From: Lentisphaeria bacterium UBA4640
GTDB taxonomy: Bacteria > Verrucomicrobiota > Lentisphaeria > Victivallales > UBA1829
Length of the DNA: 13,528 nt
Reading direction: 5' to 3'
Assembly (NCBI GenBank): GCA_002405835.1
Contig: DHMO01000035.1
Span: 1 to 13,528 of the forward strand
The position numbers and the translations under genes were made by a program. The notes below the pieces were generated by a model. That model saw only the letters and a program-made list of their open reading frames with translations, did no database searches and was not told the DNA's origin. Each line of letters starts with the position of its first letter. The stretch's first letter is position 1. Shown one piece after another: positions 6,120 through 13,199 of this stretch.

Positions 6120-7844
6120 ATGTATATCGCAAGACTGAAAATGACCGATGGCTCTGTCCGTGAACTCCCGGTTCTCATGCAGGACAATACCGCAGTTCTC
6201 CGCAAGGAGGCAATTCCGATGGAGACGCAGACCGTTGATTTCCTTCCGGATTTCTGCAACGCCAAAGTCGGAAGTGAAGGCTTTTATGTCGTTCCGAGCA
6301 TCGACAACGACGGGCATGCCGGACAGATTTTCTTTAATCCGCGCGCGGAGCAGGAGTGTGAATTCGACTGCAACGACATGCCGCTCTATGTATTCAACAC
6401 CGGTTCCGCCGGGACGCTCGCCGTAGTTGCGGGAATGGCTCTGGAATACAGCCTCATAACCGGAATCAAGGACGGTTTCTATTACATGTTCCCGCGCTTT
6501 ATCCTGAACGGCGAGGGGGCATATGAAGATATTGAGGTCAAATTTTTCGAACTGACCGGAGCCGAAGCCTCCTGGTGCGGAGCCGCGCGCAGATACCGGC
6601 AGTATCAGCTGGAGCGCGGCGCGTGCGAACCGATCCGCGACCGCATGAAGAAGTTCCCGGTTGTGGGTGAATCCGCGCTTGGTCCGGAAGTGCGTGTGCG
6701 TCTGGCATGGAAACCCGTTCCGTCGCCCGTTCCCGATCAGACCGAGGAGACGGAACCTCCGATTCATGTCGCGATTACCTTTGAACAGTGTGAAGAGATC
6801 ATCGAAGAGTTTCACCGCCAGGGCGTCGAACACGCGGAGTTCTGTCTGGTCGGCTGGAACAAATCCGGACACGACGGACGTTTTCCCGATCTTTTCCCGG
6901 TCGAGCCTCTGCTCGGCGGCGAGGAGGCGATGGTGCGTCTGATCGAAAAGGCGAAATCCTACGGCTATCTGATCTGCGGACACACCAACCTGCTGGATTC
7001 GTACAAGATCGCGAAACGCTGGCGCGAGGAAAACTGCATGCGCGACAAGGACGGATCGCTTCATCAGTTCGGCAACTGGGGCGGCGGCAACTCCTATTAT
7101 CTCTGCCCGAAAAAGGCGCATGAGGTTTATGCGGAGCAGGATATGGCGGATATGGCGCGTCTCGGCTTCCGCGGTACGCATTACCTTGATGTGATGAGCA
7201 TTCTGCGTCCGCCGAAATGCTATGACCCGCGTCACCCGCTGACCCGCAAGGAGGCCGCGTACTGGCGCGGACGCACTCTTGCTCTCTCCCGCGAGAAAGT
7301 CGGTGCGAGCGCATCCGAAGGTTCATGGGATTTCTGCATCGGCGACCTCGATTATGTGCTCTACACGGTTTTCCACCGCAACGGCGAATTTGAGCGTCCG
7401 ATGGTTGACCGCCACATCCCGTTCTGGCATGTGGTCTACCACGGCATTGTGCTCTACAATACATTCTGCGACACGGTGAACGCGAGCATCAAGTCGGACA
7501 AGTCGCTTCCGATTCTGAACCTTGCCTGGGGCGGACGCCCGCTGAGCTATTTCTATGCGAAATTCCGTTCCTCCGGCACAAACTGGATGGGGGAAGAGGA
7601 TCTGCGTTTCGGCGATCCCGCCCGGCTCCGCGCTGACGTCGCGAAAATCAAAGCGGACTATGACCGTTACCGCACGATCAGCGATCTCCAGTATGAGTTC
7701 ATGGAGGAGTTTGAAGAACTGGTTGCGGAAAAGGTCTTCAAGGTCACTTATTCGGATGGTTCGGTTGTGGTCTACAACCTCGGCAGTGAAGAGTTTGTCT
7801 ATAACGGCAGATCTTGCGCACCGTATTCGTTCATCCGCATCTGA
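6120..7844 (+). CDS. Putative cytosolic glycoside hydrolase, GH101/GH129/DUF5696-like TIM barrel
   Basis: A 574-residue protein without signal peptide or membrane segment. Residues about 1-185 form a beta-rich N-terminal domain. Residues about 215-520 look like a TIM barrel: HVAITFEQCEEIIEEFHRQG, VGWNKSGHDGRFPDLFPVE, a GYLICGHTNLLDSY strand, HYLDVMSILRPPKCYD (Asp357), HPLTRKEAAYWRGR, and GASASEGSWDF (Glu400), then PFWHVVYHG. The final 50 residues resemble a small beta domain of the kind that often closes such barrels (FKVTYSDGSVVVYNLG). The pattern of Asp at a strand end in YLDV followed by Glu in SEG resembles the GH101/GH129/DUF5696 group, which suggests a retaining mechanism with those two residues. 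That link is from memory of motif style, not a search. It shares an operon with the SGNH hydrolase (15-nt gap, AAAGG site) and is followed by a strong terminator. The substrate is unproven. Confidence 0.65.
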   Translation: MYIARLKMTDGSVRELPVLMQDNTAVLRKEAIPMETQTVDFLPDFCNAKVGSEGFYVVPSIDNDGHAGQIFFNPRAEQECEFDCNDMPLYVFNTGSAGTLAVVAGMALEYSLITGIKDGFYYMFPRFILNGEGAYEDIEVKFFELTGAEASWCGAARRYRQYQLERGACEPIRDRMKKFPVVGESALGPEVRVRLAWKPVPSPVPDQTEETEPPIHVAITFEQCEEIIEEFHRQGVEHAEFCLVGWNKSGHDGRFPDLFPVEPLLGGEEAMVRLIEKAKSYGYLICGHTNLLDSYKIAKRWREENCMRDKDGSLHQFGNWGGGNSYYLCPKKAHEVYAEQDMADMARLGFRGTHYLDVMSILRPPKCYDPRHPLTRKEAAYWRGRTLALSREKVGASASEGSWDFCIGDLDYVLYTVFHRNGEFERPMVDRHIPFWHVVYHGIVLYNTFCDTVNASIKSDKSLPILNLAWGGRPLSYFYAKFRSSGTNWMGEEDLRFGDPARLRADVAKIKADYDRYRTISDLQYEFMEEFEELVAEKVFKVTYSDGSVVVYNLGSEEFVYNGRSCAPYSFIRI

Positions 7845-7860
7845 CGGACCGGACAGCTGC

Positions 7861-7900
7861 AAAAAAACGGGCATGGAGTGAAAACCATGCCCGTTTTTTT
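7861..7900. terminator. Bidirectional intrinsic terminator between convergent operons
   Basis: A perfect 16-bp inverted repeat (7861-7876 with 7885-7900) around an 8-nt loop. The core is ACGGGCATGG / CCATGCCCGT, flanked by seven As on the left and seven Ts on the right, so it works as a terminator in both directions. It lies 16 nt from the stop codon on each side (7844 and 7917). Confidence 0.92.
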
Positions 7901-7916
7901 ACTGTTTTATAGCGGA

Positions 7917-8456
7917 TCAATTTGCCGTTTTCGTCTGAACGGTGACAGTGACAAGCTCTCCGGCTTTGACGGAGAAGTCCTGAGCCGCAACGTTGTGGTG
8001 ATTGACCAGGACAAAATTTTTGCCTTCGGCGGCAGTGCCGTCCGTGACAAGTTTCGCTTTACCCCAGCCGCCCCACGGGGCAATTTTTTCAGAGGAGGCT
8101 TCAAAACCGCCGTTGATCAGCGACTGACCGTTGACTTTGATGTCGTCATACGCGATCAGCGGGGCGTCTGCACGGTTTTCGTAGCCCATCAGACAGAGCG
8201 AAATTTTTCCGTCTTTCTTCGCCAGGAAAGAAAAGCTCTTCTTTTCCCATTTGCCGGAAACGGGTCCGCTGAAGACAAGACGCTGGTCTTGTTTGTCGCC
8301 AAGCCATGGTGCCTGGGTCCCGGTGATTCCGTCATCCATCTGCTTGACGACGAGTCCGATCTGGTTGCTCTGTCCGGAGATGTCGATGCGGAAATTTTCC
8401 GCGGTTGCGATTGCCGCAAGTCCTGCGGCGAGGGCGAGTGTGAGAAGTTTTTTCAT
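7917..8456 (-). CDS. Small secreted beta-sandwich protein, possibly a circularly permuted CBM4/9-like domain
   Basis: A 179-residue protein with a textbook signal peptide (MKKLLTLALAAGLAAIATA, cleavage after Ala19). The mature part resembles a CBM4/9-type beta-sandwich with the pieces in swapped order. The back half comes first: FRIDISGQSNQIG, then GKWEKKSFSFLAKKDGKISL, then LIAYDDIKVNG (100-110), which normally ends such modules. The front half follows: INGGFEASSEKIAPWGGW (114-131), which normally begins them, then AKLVTDG...GKNFVLVN and FSVKAGELVTVTVQTK. There are no catalytic motifs. The ATG has AAGGAG at a 7-nt spacing, and the gene lies 17 nt after the multidomain glycosidase, so it is the last gene of that operon and probably works with it outside the cytoplasm. 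Alternatively it is simply two short halves left by a deletion. The function is not recognised. Confidence 0.7.
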   Translation of the reverse strand: MKKLLTLALAAGLAAIATAENFRIDISGQSNQIGLVVKQMDDGITGTQAPWLGDKQDQRLVFSGPVSGKWEKKSFSFLAKKDGKISLCLMGYENRADAPLIAYDDIKVNGQSLINGGFEASSEKIAPWGGWGKAKLVTDGTAAEGKNFVLVNHHNVAAQDFSVKAGELVTVTVQTKTAN

Positions 8457-8473
8457 GTCTTGACTCCTTTTTG

Positions 8474-11400
8474 TTATTTGATGAAATTCACCTGAATTTC
8501 AGAGATTTTGAGATTTCCGAACGCCTGGCGGAGACCGCATTCAACGCGCGGATGCCTGTCCTGCTTTTCAAGCGGAGCGTAGAACTGGAGCAGAGTCCAG
8601 CCGAACGGGGCGGAGAATTCGCGGTGCAGGATGTGGCTCATATCCCGCGAGCTGAATCCGAGGTAGAATCCCTGCGGGCGCCAGCTGTTGAACTGGCTGC
8701 TTGCGGTTGTGCAGGAACTCATTTCGACCAGCGCGGAAACTTTCATTCCCGTTGCCCACTCCGGAACGGCGACCGGCTGGGAGATTCCCTGCTGGCCGCT
8801 GCCCGGAGAAGCCTTTGTGCTGTTCAGAACGACCGCGTTTCCTCCGTTGAATCCGCTTTTCGGAACCATTTCGATGCGGCAGCTGTTGGACTGCGGCGTG
8901 TAGAACCAGCCGCCCGCTTCGCCGTATTCGCCTTTGGTAAAGCTGCCGTTCCGGACTGCTGCTTTGGTTTGCAGACGGAACAGCGGATAGTGACTGCGGA
9001 CTTTGAAGGCGAACGCCTTTACTCCGCTGAGGCTTTCCTTCCAGCCGGTTTCACCCGGACGCGCAACCTCGATTTCGAGCCCGATCACTCCATCGTATGC
9101 GGGGCGGATTTCCGTCCACGGAATGGAGATTTCAAGCGAATATCCGTCTGCTGTGCGCGTCTGTTTTACTGCGGCATTCGTCTTGAATGCCTTGTCGGCC
9201 CGGGAGATCGCGAGCACGCTGGAGCCTGTCTTCGAAGGCGCCGCCGCGAAAACATACTGGAAGCAGTTCAGCGGATTTGTGCTGATGATAACCTCTTTGT
9301 CGGGTTTGGAGAACGGCGCGGGATCAATGAAGAGCTCGACCGCATCGCCTTCCCAGAGCGATTCGCCGCCGGCGGGTGTGATTTTCGCCGCTTTGACATT
9401 CGCCCGGATTTTCAGGCTGGTTCCGTCGCTCCAGACTTTCGCTTTGGTGCCGCGGGAAAGTGTCAGCTCTTTGGCTTCGTTCTCCGCTGCGGGAATGGTG
9501 AATTCCGGAACGGAGGCGGTCATTTCGACCTTGCCGCTGCCGAGCTCCGCCCCGTTCGATTCCACGCGATAGGAGAGCTGGCTGTTTGCGGGCAGGGGGA
9601 AGGAGACCGTGCTGTCGTCATCGGCGTCTTTGAACGCAAACTGGATGTTCGGCAGTCCGGTTTCCGGTGCGAACTTTGTCATGATGGTTCCCGGCTGACC
9701 GAAACTGTTGAGCGCGGTCAGGTAGAGGCGTCCGCCGAGGACGCGGCCGAACACGCGGCAGCTCTGTTTCGGAATGAAGCGCACGGATTTGAAGAATTCC
9801 GCGATGCATTCCGGTGTTCCCTTTATGTAAAGCGGTTCGTAGCTGAGCGTCGTTCCGTCCGCTTTTGCGATGCGGTTGCCGAAGAGATCGAAGAACTGAA
9901 GTCCGGATTCATTTTCTGTTTTCACCGTGGAGCCGGAGGGGCGGAGATCGTAGACGAATCCGACGCCCTGTTTTCCGTCGGCGGATTTGAAGATGCCGGC
10001 GCGCATGAACGGATTCAGCGGAACCGGATCAAGTTTCTCCATATCCTTGAGCATGAAGGAGAGAGCATTGGTCGCGACGGCCATTTCGCTCATGACGCGC
10101 ATTCCCGTCGACGAAGGATCGTAGGTGAGCAGGGAGGTGTTGCCGTTCGGAGCCGCTGCAAGGCGGACGTCGTTCAGCATGCCGTCGAGGTAGTGGCGCT
10201 GGGCGGCTTCGGCGGGAATGCGTTCCTGTGTATTGATTGCAGACTGCGGATTCCGCGCTCCGACGATGTAATAGCATTCCGTGTTGCAGAGCGGTTTCTG
10301 CTTTTTCAGAGTGGAACGCAGTTCTTTGATATGCGCGGAGTAGAGACCGTAGATGTTTTTCTCGTAGTCGCTGGAATTGTGGTACGGATGAAACGCAATG
10401 CCGTCGACATAGTCCACATAGTCGGGGTCGGCTTCGCTTAGACGGCGGCACCAGCCTTTGTCGTAGCCGACGTCGCAGGTGTTGCCGTTTCCGAGAAGCA
10501 GATAATCCTTGTTTTTCTCCTTCAGAGCCTTGTAGGTGTACTTCAGATATTTCAGATACTGCTGCGGACCCATCACCGGGTCACCCGGTTCGTTGAACAT
10601 CTCCCAGATCTTGACCTTGTCTCCCCAGGTGCGGATGCAGTAGTCGAGATAACGCCCGTAGACATCAAGCGGGGCGTCGAGCATGACGATGCCGGGTCTG
10701 GGGTATTTTTTGATGTACTTGCCGTAATAGAAGAGCGGATAATCCGCCGTTTCTCCATTGGGGCCCTTGTCGCGGAACAGAAGTCCCATTCCTGCGGCGA
10801 TGCAGAAGAACGGTTCCACGCCGTTTTTGTAATATTCATCAATGGCGGGGCCGATGACATCCGGTGAGAATTTGCCGGGTTCGCGTTCGATCAGAACCCA
10901 TCTTCCCCAGATTCGCACATTCCGCATTCCGGCAAGACGCGCAATGCGGCCGACGGAATTCCAGGAGCTGTATCTTCCGAAATATGTCGTGTGGGTGGCA
11001 TTCTGGTAGCCGTTGTAGATAATGTTTGAGTGCTCGTTCATTCCGATGCTCCAGCCCGGGGAGAACCGCTTGTGGTCAACCGGCTGATGCAGGACGGAGA
11101 CGTCGCCGAAGGAGGCAATCTCTTTTCCGTTGCGGCGGAGTTTCAGCTTGAAGGCTCCGAACTGATCCGCGGGAACGGCGATTGCTCCGGTATAGCGTGT
11201 GAGCCCGTTCTGCGGAGCTTCGCCGTCCTTCTTCAGCGTGACGGGCAGAACCTTGCGGACTGCGTTGTCATGGACGGAAACAAAGACAAGTTCCGTCTTC
11301 TCCGTTTCCGCATTTGCGTTCAGGCGCGCGGCAATGCGGAAGTTCATGGTTTCATCTTTGAAATAGTGCGCTTCGGCATGATCGGGAACGATGGAAGCCT

Positions 11401-12034
11401 CTTCCGGATAATCGTTTTTGCCGTTGAGGAACGTCATGCGGAAATTGTCGATATAGAGCGGCGCATTCAGAGCCTTGCCGTCCGTCGACCGGATCTGAAG
11501 CGTCATGACGTATGCTGTTCCGACGTTTATCACCTTGACTTTGCGTGAAAAGTGTTTCCATTCGGTCACTGGAGTTGTGGAGAATCCGCCGAGCACCGGA
11601 TAGGATTTGTGCGACCAGTTCGGAGCCGGTTTGATATTGAGCGGTGCGTAGCAGCGGAAATCCGCGCTGAGGCGGATGTTCGGCTGATCCGCTCCGACCG
11701 GCTTGCCGACTTTCGCGTCGAATGCGACTTCCACTTCGCCGTCTGCGGGGACACTCATTTCACCGCAGATGAGGCTGAGGTCGTACATGCCGGGGCGGTA
11801 CGGAACCAGCAGAACGCGCCCGCGTCCTTTTTCGAGCACGGTTTCCGTGGTGAAAAAGGTATCCGGCTGAGTTTTGAGGAGATTTCTGTCGATTCGATTG
11901 AGCGTAAGCATCCATCCGGGGAGAGGCTTCCCGGTTTCGCCGAGCTCCATATCGGCGCCGGGGTTGAGCAGTTCCGCTTGAACCGGCAGCGCGGCGAGCG
12001 CGGCGGCAAGAGCTGCGAATTTTGCGTGTTTCAT
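8474..12034 (-). CDS. Large secreted multidomain clan GH-A glycoside hydrolase with CBM-like modules
   Basis: A 1186-residue exported protein with signal peptide 1-20 (cleavage PVQA/ELL). The order of parts is: CBM4/9-like module about 21-202 (LLNPGADMELGETGKPLPGW start, PLYIDNFRMTFL end); Ig-like stretch about 205-318; TIM barrel about 325-660; beta domain about 670-760; Ig-like stretch to about 850; CBM9-like domain about 855-1015 (WEGDAVELFIDPAPF, then LEISIPWTEI); and a final CBM-like module about 1025-1186. Barrel landmarks are GMRNVRIWGRWVLIE, KIWEMFNEPGD with acid/base Glu482, DGIAFHPYH, and LCNTECYYIVG with likely nucleophile Glu586. This is a retaining clan GH-A pattern resembling GH39 or GH5, but the family is not certain. 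Both catalytic glutamates are present, so it should be active. AAAGGA precedes the ATG. It is the middle gene of an operon, 15 nt after the pseudopilin-like gene. The substrate is unknown. Confidence 0.85.
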   Translation of the reverse strand: MKHAKFAALAAALAALPVQAELLNPGADMELGETGKPLPGWMLTLNRIDRNLLKTQPDTFFTTETVLEKGRGRVLLVPYRPGMYDLSLICGEMSVPADGEVEVAFDAKVGKPVGADQPNIRLSADFRCYAPLNIKPAPNWSHKSYPVLGGFSTTPVTEWKHFSRKVKVINVGTAYVMTLQIRSTDGKALNAPLYIDNFRMTFLNGKNDYPEEASIVPDHAEAHYFKDETMNFRIAARLNANAETEKTELVFVSVHDNAVRKVLPVTLKKDGEAPQNGLTRYTGAIAVPADQFGAFKLKLRRNGKEIASFGDVSVLHQPVDHKRFSPGWSIGMNEHSNIIYNGYQNATHTTYFGRYSSWNSVGRIARLAGMRNVRIWGRWVLIEREPGKFSPDVIGPAIDEYYKNGVEPFFCIAAGMGLLFRDKGPNGETADYPLFYYGKYIKKYPRPGIVMLDAPLDVYGRYLDYCIRTWGDKVKIWEMFNEPGDPVMGPQQYLKYLKYTYKALKEKNKDYLLLGNGNTCDVGYDKGWCRRLSEADPDYVDYVDGIAFHPYHNSSDYEKNIYGLYSAHIKELRSTLKKQKPLCNTECYYIVGARNPQSAINTQERIPAEAAQRHYLDGMLNDVRLAAAPNGNTSLLTYDPSSTGMRVMSEMAVATNALSFMLKDMEKLDPVPLNPFMRAGIFKSADGKQGVGFVYDLRPSGSTVKTENESGLQFFDLFGNRIAKADGTTLSYEPLYIKGTPECIAEFFKSVRFIPKQSCRVFGRVLGGRLYLTALNSFGQPGTIMTKFAPETGLPNIQFAFKDADDDSTVSFPLPANSQLSYRVESNGAELGSGKVEMTASVPEFTIPAAENEAKELTLSRGTKAKVWSDGTSLKIRANVKAAKITPAGGESLWEGDAVELFIDPAPFSKPDKEVIISTNPLNCFQYVFAAAPSKTGSSVLAISRADKAFKTNAAVKQTRTADGYSLEISIPWTEIRPAYDGVIGLEIEVARPGETGWKESLSGVKAFAFKVRSHYPLFRLQTKAAVRNGSFTKGEYGEAGGWFYTPQSNSCRIEMVPKSGFNGGNAVVLNSTKASPGSGQQGISQPVAVPEWATGMKVSALVEMSSCTTASSQFNSWRPQGFYLGFSSRDMSHILHREFSAPFGWTLLQFYAPLEKQDRHPRVECGLRQAFGNLKISEIQVNFIK

Positions 12035-12049
12035 ATCAAATCCTTTCGG

Positions 12050-12886
12050 TTATTGCTTGAATCCGGCTTTGAGCATGTCGCCGGAACCGTCGTAGCCTTT
12101 GGTTGTGATTGCCTGGGCTTCGGTTACGCTGGCGGCATGGCCGTCGGTGAAGAGCGTGGCGGAGTGTCCCTTCGGGCTGTTGAGCGGGTGACGGCTGTAG
12201 ATGACATATCTGTCGTTTTCCGCTCTTCCGGTTGCTTTACAGTGTCCGTATTTTGGAATGAAGGGCAATCCCATGATCGCTTCGCCACCCTCCATGGTTG
12301 TGACAGCCTTTGACGGCTCCGCAACCTGATTGACTTTGCGGTAACGGGAAATGTTTCCTGCATAGTTGCCGCCATGGAGCGCATGATTCAGGTGATAATT
12401 GGTGAATTTGTAATGTCCGTTTGCCCAGAGAATGGGCTTCGGGTTGGAGGGACAGTGGAATGTGCTCGTCGGGGAATCGTATCCGTAGGCGACTCCGTAG
12501 GGACCGACGACATTTGCCGGTTTGGGCGAATCTGTGGAAGGTTCGCTGGGATTTTTCACGTTGATTCCGCTGAGGATTCCGAGCCAGACGGTGCGCTTGT
12601 CATCAGCGTCATAGGGCTTGTCCGGGTTGTCGGTTGCCGCAAAGGTCGGAACGAGCCAGTCGTCGTTGGCGGTTGCATACATCGCCATTGCGGTTCCGAT
12701 GGTTTTATTGTTGTTGAGACAGCTCATCGCGCGTGCCTTGTCCCGTGCTGAATTCAGCGCCGGCAGCAGCATGCCGGCAAGGATGGCGATGATGGCAATT
12801 ACCACAAGGAGCTCTATAAGGGTGAACTCGCTGGACCTCCATTTGAAATGAAAAATACTTCTTCTGCTCGGATGAGTTTTCATCAT
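12050..12886 (-). CDS. Type II/IV pseudopilin-like protein of the Lentisphaerota expansion
   Basis: A 278-residue protein with a prepilin-like N-terminus: a basic leader of 20 residues, then FTLIELLVVIAIIAILAGML as the membrane/packing helix (Glu25 is the conserved Glu+5), then LPALNSARDKARAMSCLNN, typical of the family. The C-terminal part is a soluble domain with cysteines at 56, 145 and 216 and a closing HSATLFTDGHAAS, a form of the processing-associated H-x-DG ending. The residue before the cleavage site is Glu20 rather than the near-universal Gly. The start is ATG at 12886 with AAAGG 8 nt upstream; the reading frame stays open to a TTG at 12982, but that lies before the predicted transcription start. 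It leads an operon with a secreted glycosidase and a small secreted beta-sandwich protein. Whether it builds a fibre or anchors enzymes at the surface is not known. Confidence 0.85.
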   Translation of the reverse strand: MMKTHPSRRSIFHFKWRSSEFTLIELLVVIAIIAILAGMLLPALNSARDKARAMSCLNNNKTIGTAMAMYATANDDWLVPTFAATDNPDKPYDADDKRTVWLGILSGINVKNPSEPSTDSPKPANVVGPYGVAYGYDSPTSTFHCPSNPKPILWANGHYKFTNYHLNHALHGGNYAGNISRYRKVNQVAEPSKAVTTMEGGEAIMGLPFIPKYGHCKATGRAENDRYVIYSRHPLNSPKGHSATLFTDGHAASVTEAQAITTKGYDGSGDMLKAGFKQ

Positions 12887-12894
12887 GCTGCCTG

Positions 12895-12899
12895 CCTTT
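12895..12899 (-). promoter_or_regulatory. Ribosome binding site fixing the start of the pseudopilin gene
   Basis: The minus strand reads AAAGG, 8 nt before the ATG at 12886. It supports this start over the upstream TTG at 12982; a second ATG at 12883 is only one codon away. Confidence 0.55.
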
Positions 12900-12970
12900 C
12901 TTTTGCTTGTTGCTTGTTTTGTCTTCGGACCGCTCTTCCGGAGCCGCTCCGTTATTCTGTTCTGCTGTAT

Positions 12971-12979
12971 ATTATACCA
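12971..12979 (-). promoter_or_regulatory. Extended -10 promoter for the pseudopilin-glycosidase operon
   Basis: The minus strand reads TGGTATAAT: a perfect -10 hexamer with the TGn extension. No good -35 is present at 16-18 nt, which is usual for extended -10 promoters and may mean an activator is needed. The predicted leader to the ATG at 12886 is about 75-80 nt. Confidence 0.6.
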
Positions 12980-13129
12980 CAAAATTGAAAAAAGGGAATG
13001 TCTGAAACAACGAAAAACATATCCGTTTCTACAAAAAACAGAGATTTTCGGAGAAAACGGTCTTTTTTTTGTTTGCGGAAGGGCTGTTTTTTCTCAAATA
13101 TAAAATGAAACGGACGTCGTTTTTTCCCC

Positions 13130-13158
13130 TTGACAATTTCGATTTTCCGGTGTATACT
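13130..13158 (+). promoter_or_regulatory. Near-consensus sigma-70 promoter for the MoxR gene
   Basis: TTGACA (13130-13135, perfect), a 17-nt spacer, and TATACT (13153-13158, five of six). Transcription would start near 13165, which excludes the in-frame ATG at 13167 as a practical start. Confidence 0.85.
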
Positions 13159-13184
13159 GCTTCAAAATGGATTTGTTTTATATG

Positions 13185-13190
13185 AAAGGA
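13185..13190 (+). promoter_or_regulatory. Ribosome binding site selecting the ATG at 13200
   Basis: AAAGGA lies 9 nt before the ATG at 13200. Four in-frame ATGs are present (13167, 13182, 13191, 13200), and only the last has a site at proper spacing. Confidence 0.6.
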
Positions 13191-13199
13191 ATGTTTTTT

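Larger units (their letters stand above)
12887..13199. other. Divergent intergenic control region (about 310 bp, A/T-rich)
   Basis: No gene is supported here. It holds the leader and promoter of the minus-strand glycosidase operon and the promoter of the plus-strand MoxR gene. Between them (about 12983-13129) lies A/T-rich DNA with A and T runs. A near-palindrome, AAACGGACGTCGTTT (13108-13122), sits 7 bp upstream of the MoxR -35 and may be a regulator site. Confidence 0.6.

Noticed and set aside
5067..7235. A 722-codon open frame on the minus strand opposite the SGNH and glycosidase genes
   Set aside because: It is the antisense shadow of two well-supported genes, has no recognisable domain and low-complexity residue use, and arises from GC-biased codon positions.
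8471..10441. A 656-codon open frame on the plus strand opposite the large glycosidase
   Set aside because: The minus-strand frame has a signal peptide, catalytic motifs and full domain structure; the plus-strand frame has none of these.
12887..12982. N-terminal extension of the pseudopilin to the TTG at 12982
   Set aside because: The extension overlaps the predicted -10 box, has no ribosome site, and the residues are not like a prepilin leader.
13023..13060. Possible terminator hairpin followed by a T-run on the plus strand
   Set aside because: The stem is short and imperfect (about CCGTTTCT with AGAAAACGG), and no plus-strand gene lies upstream to be terminated.
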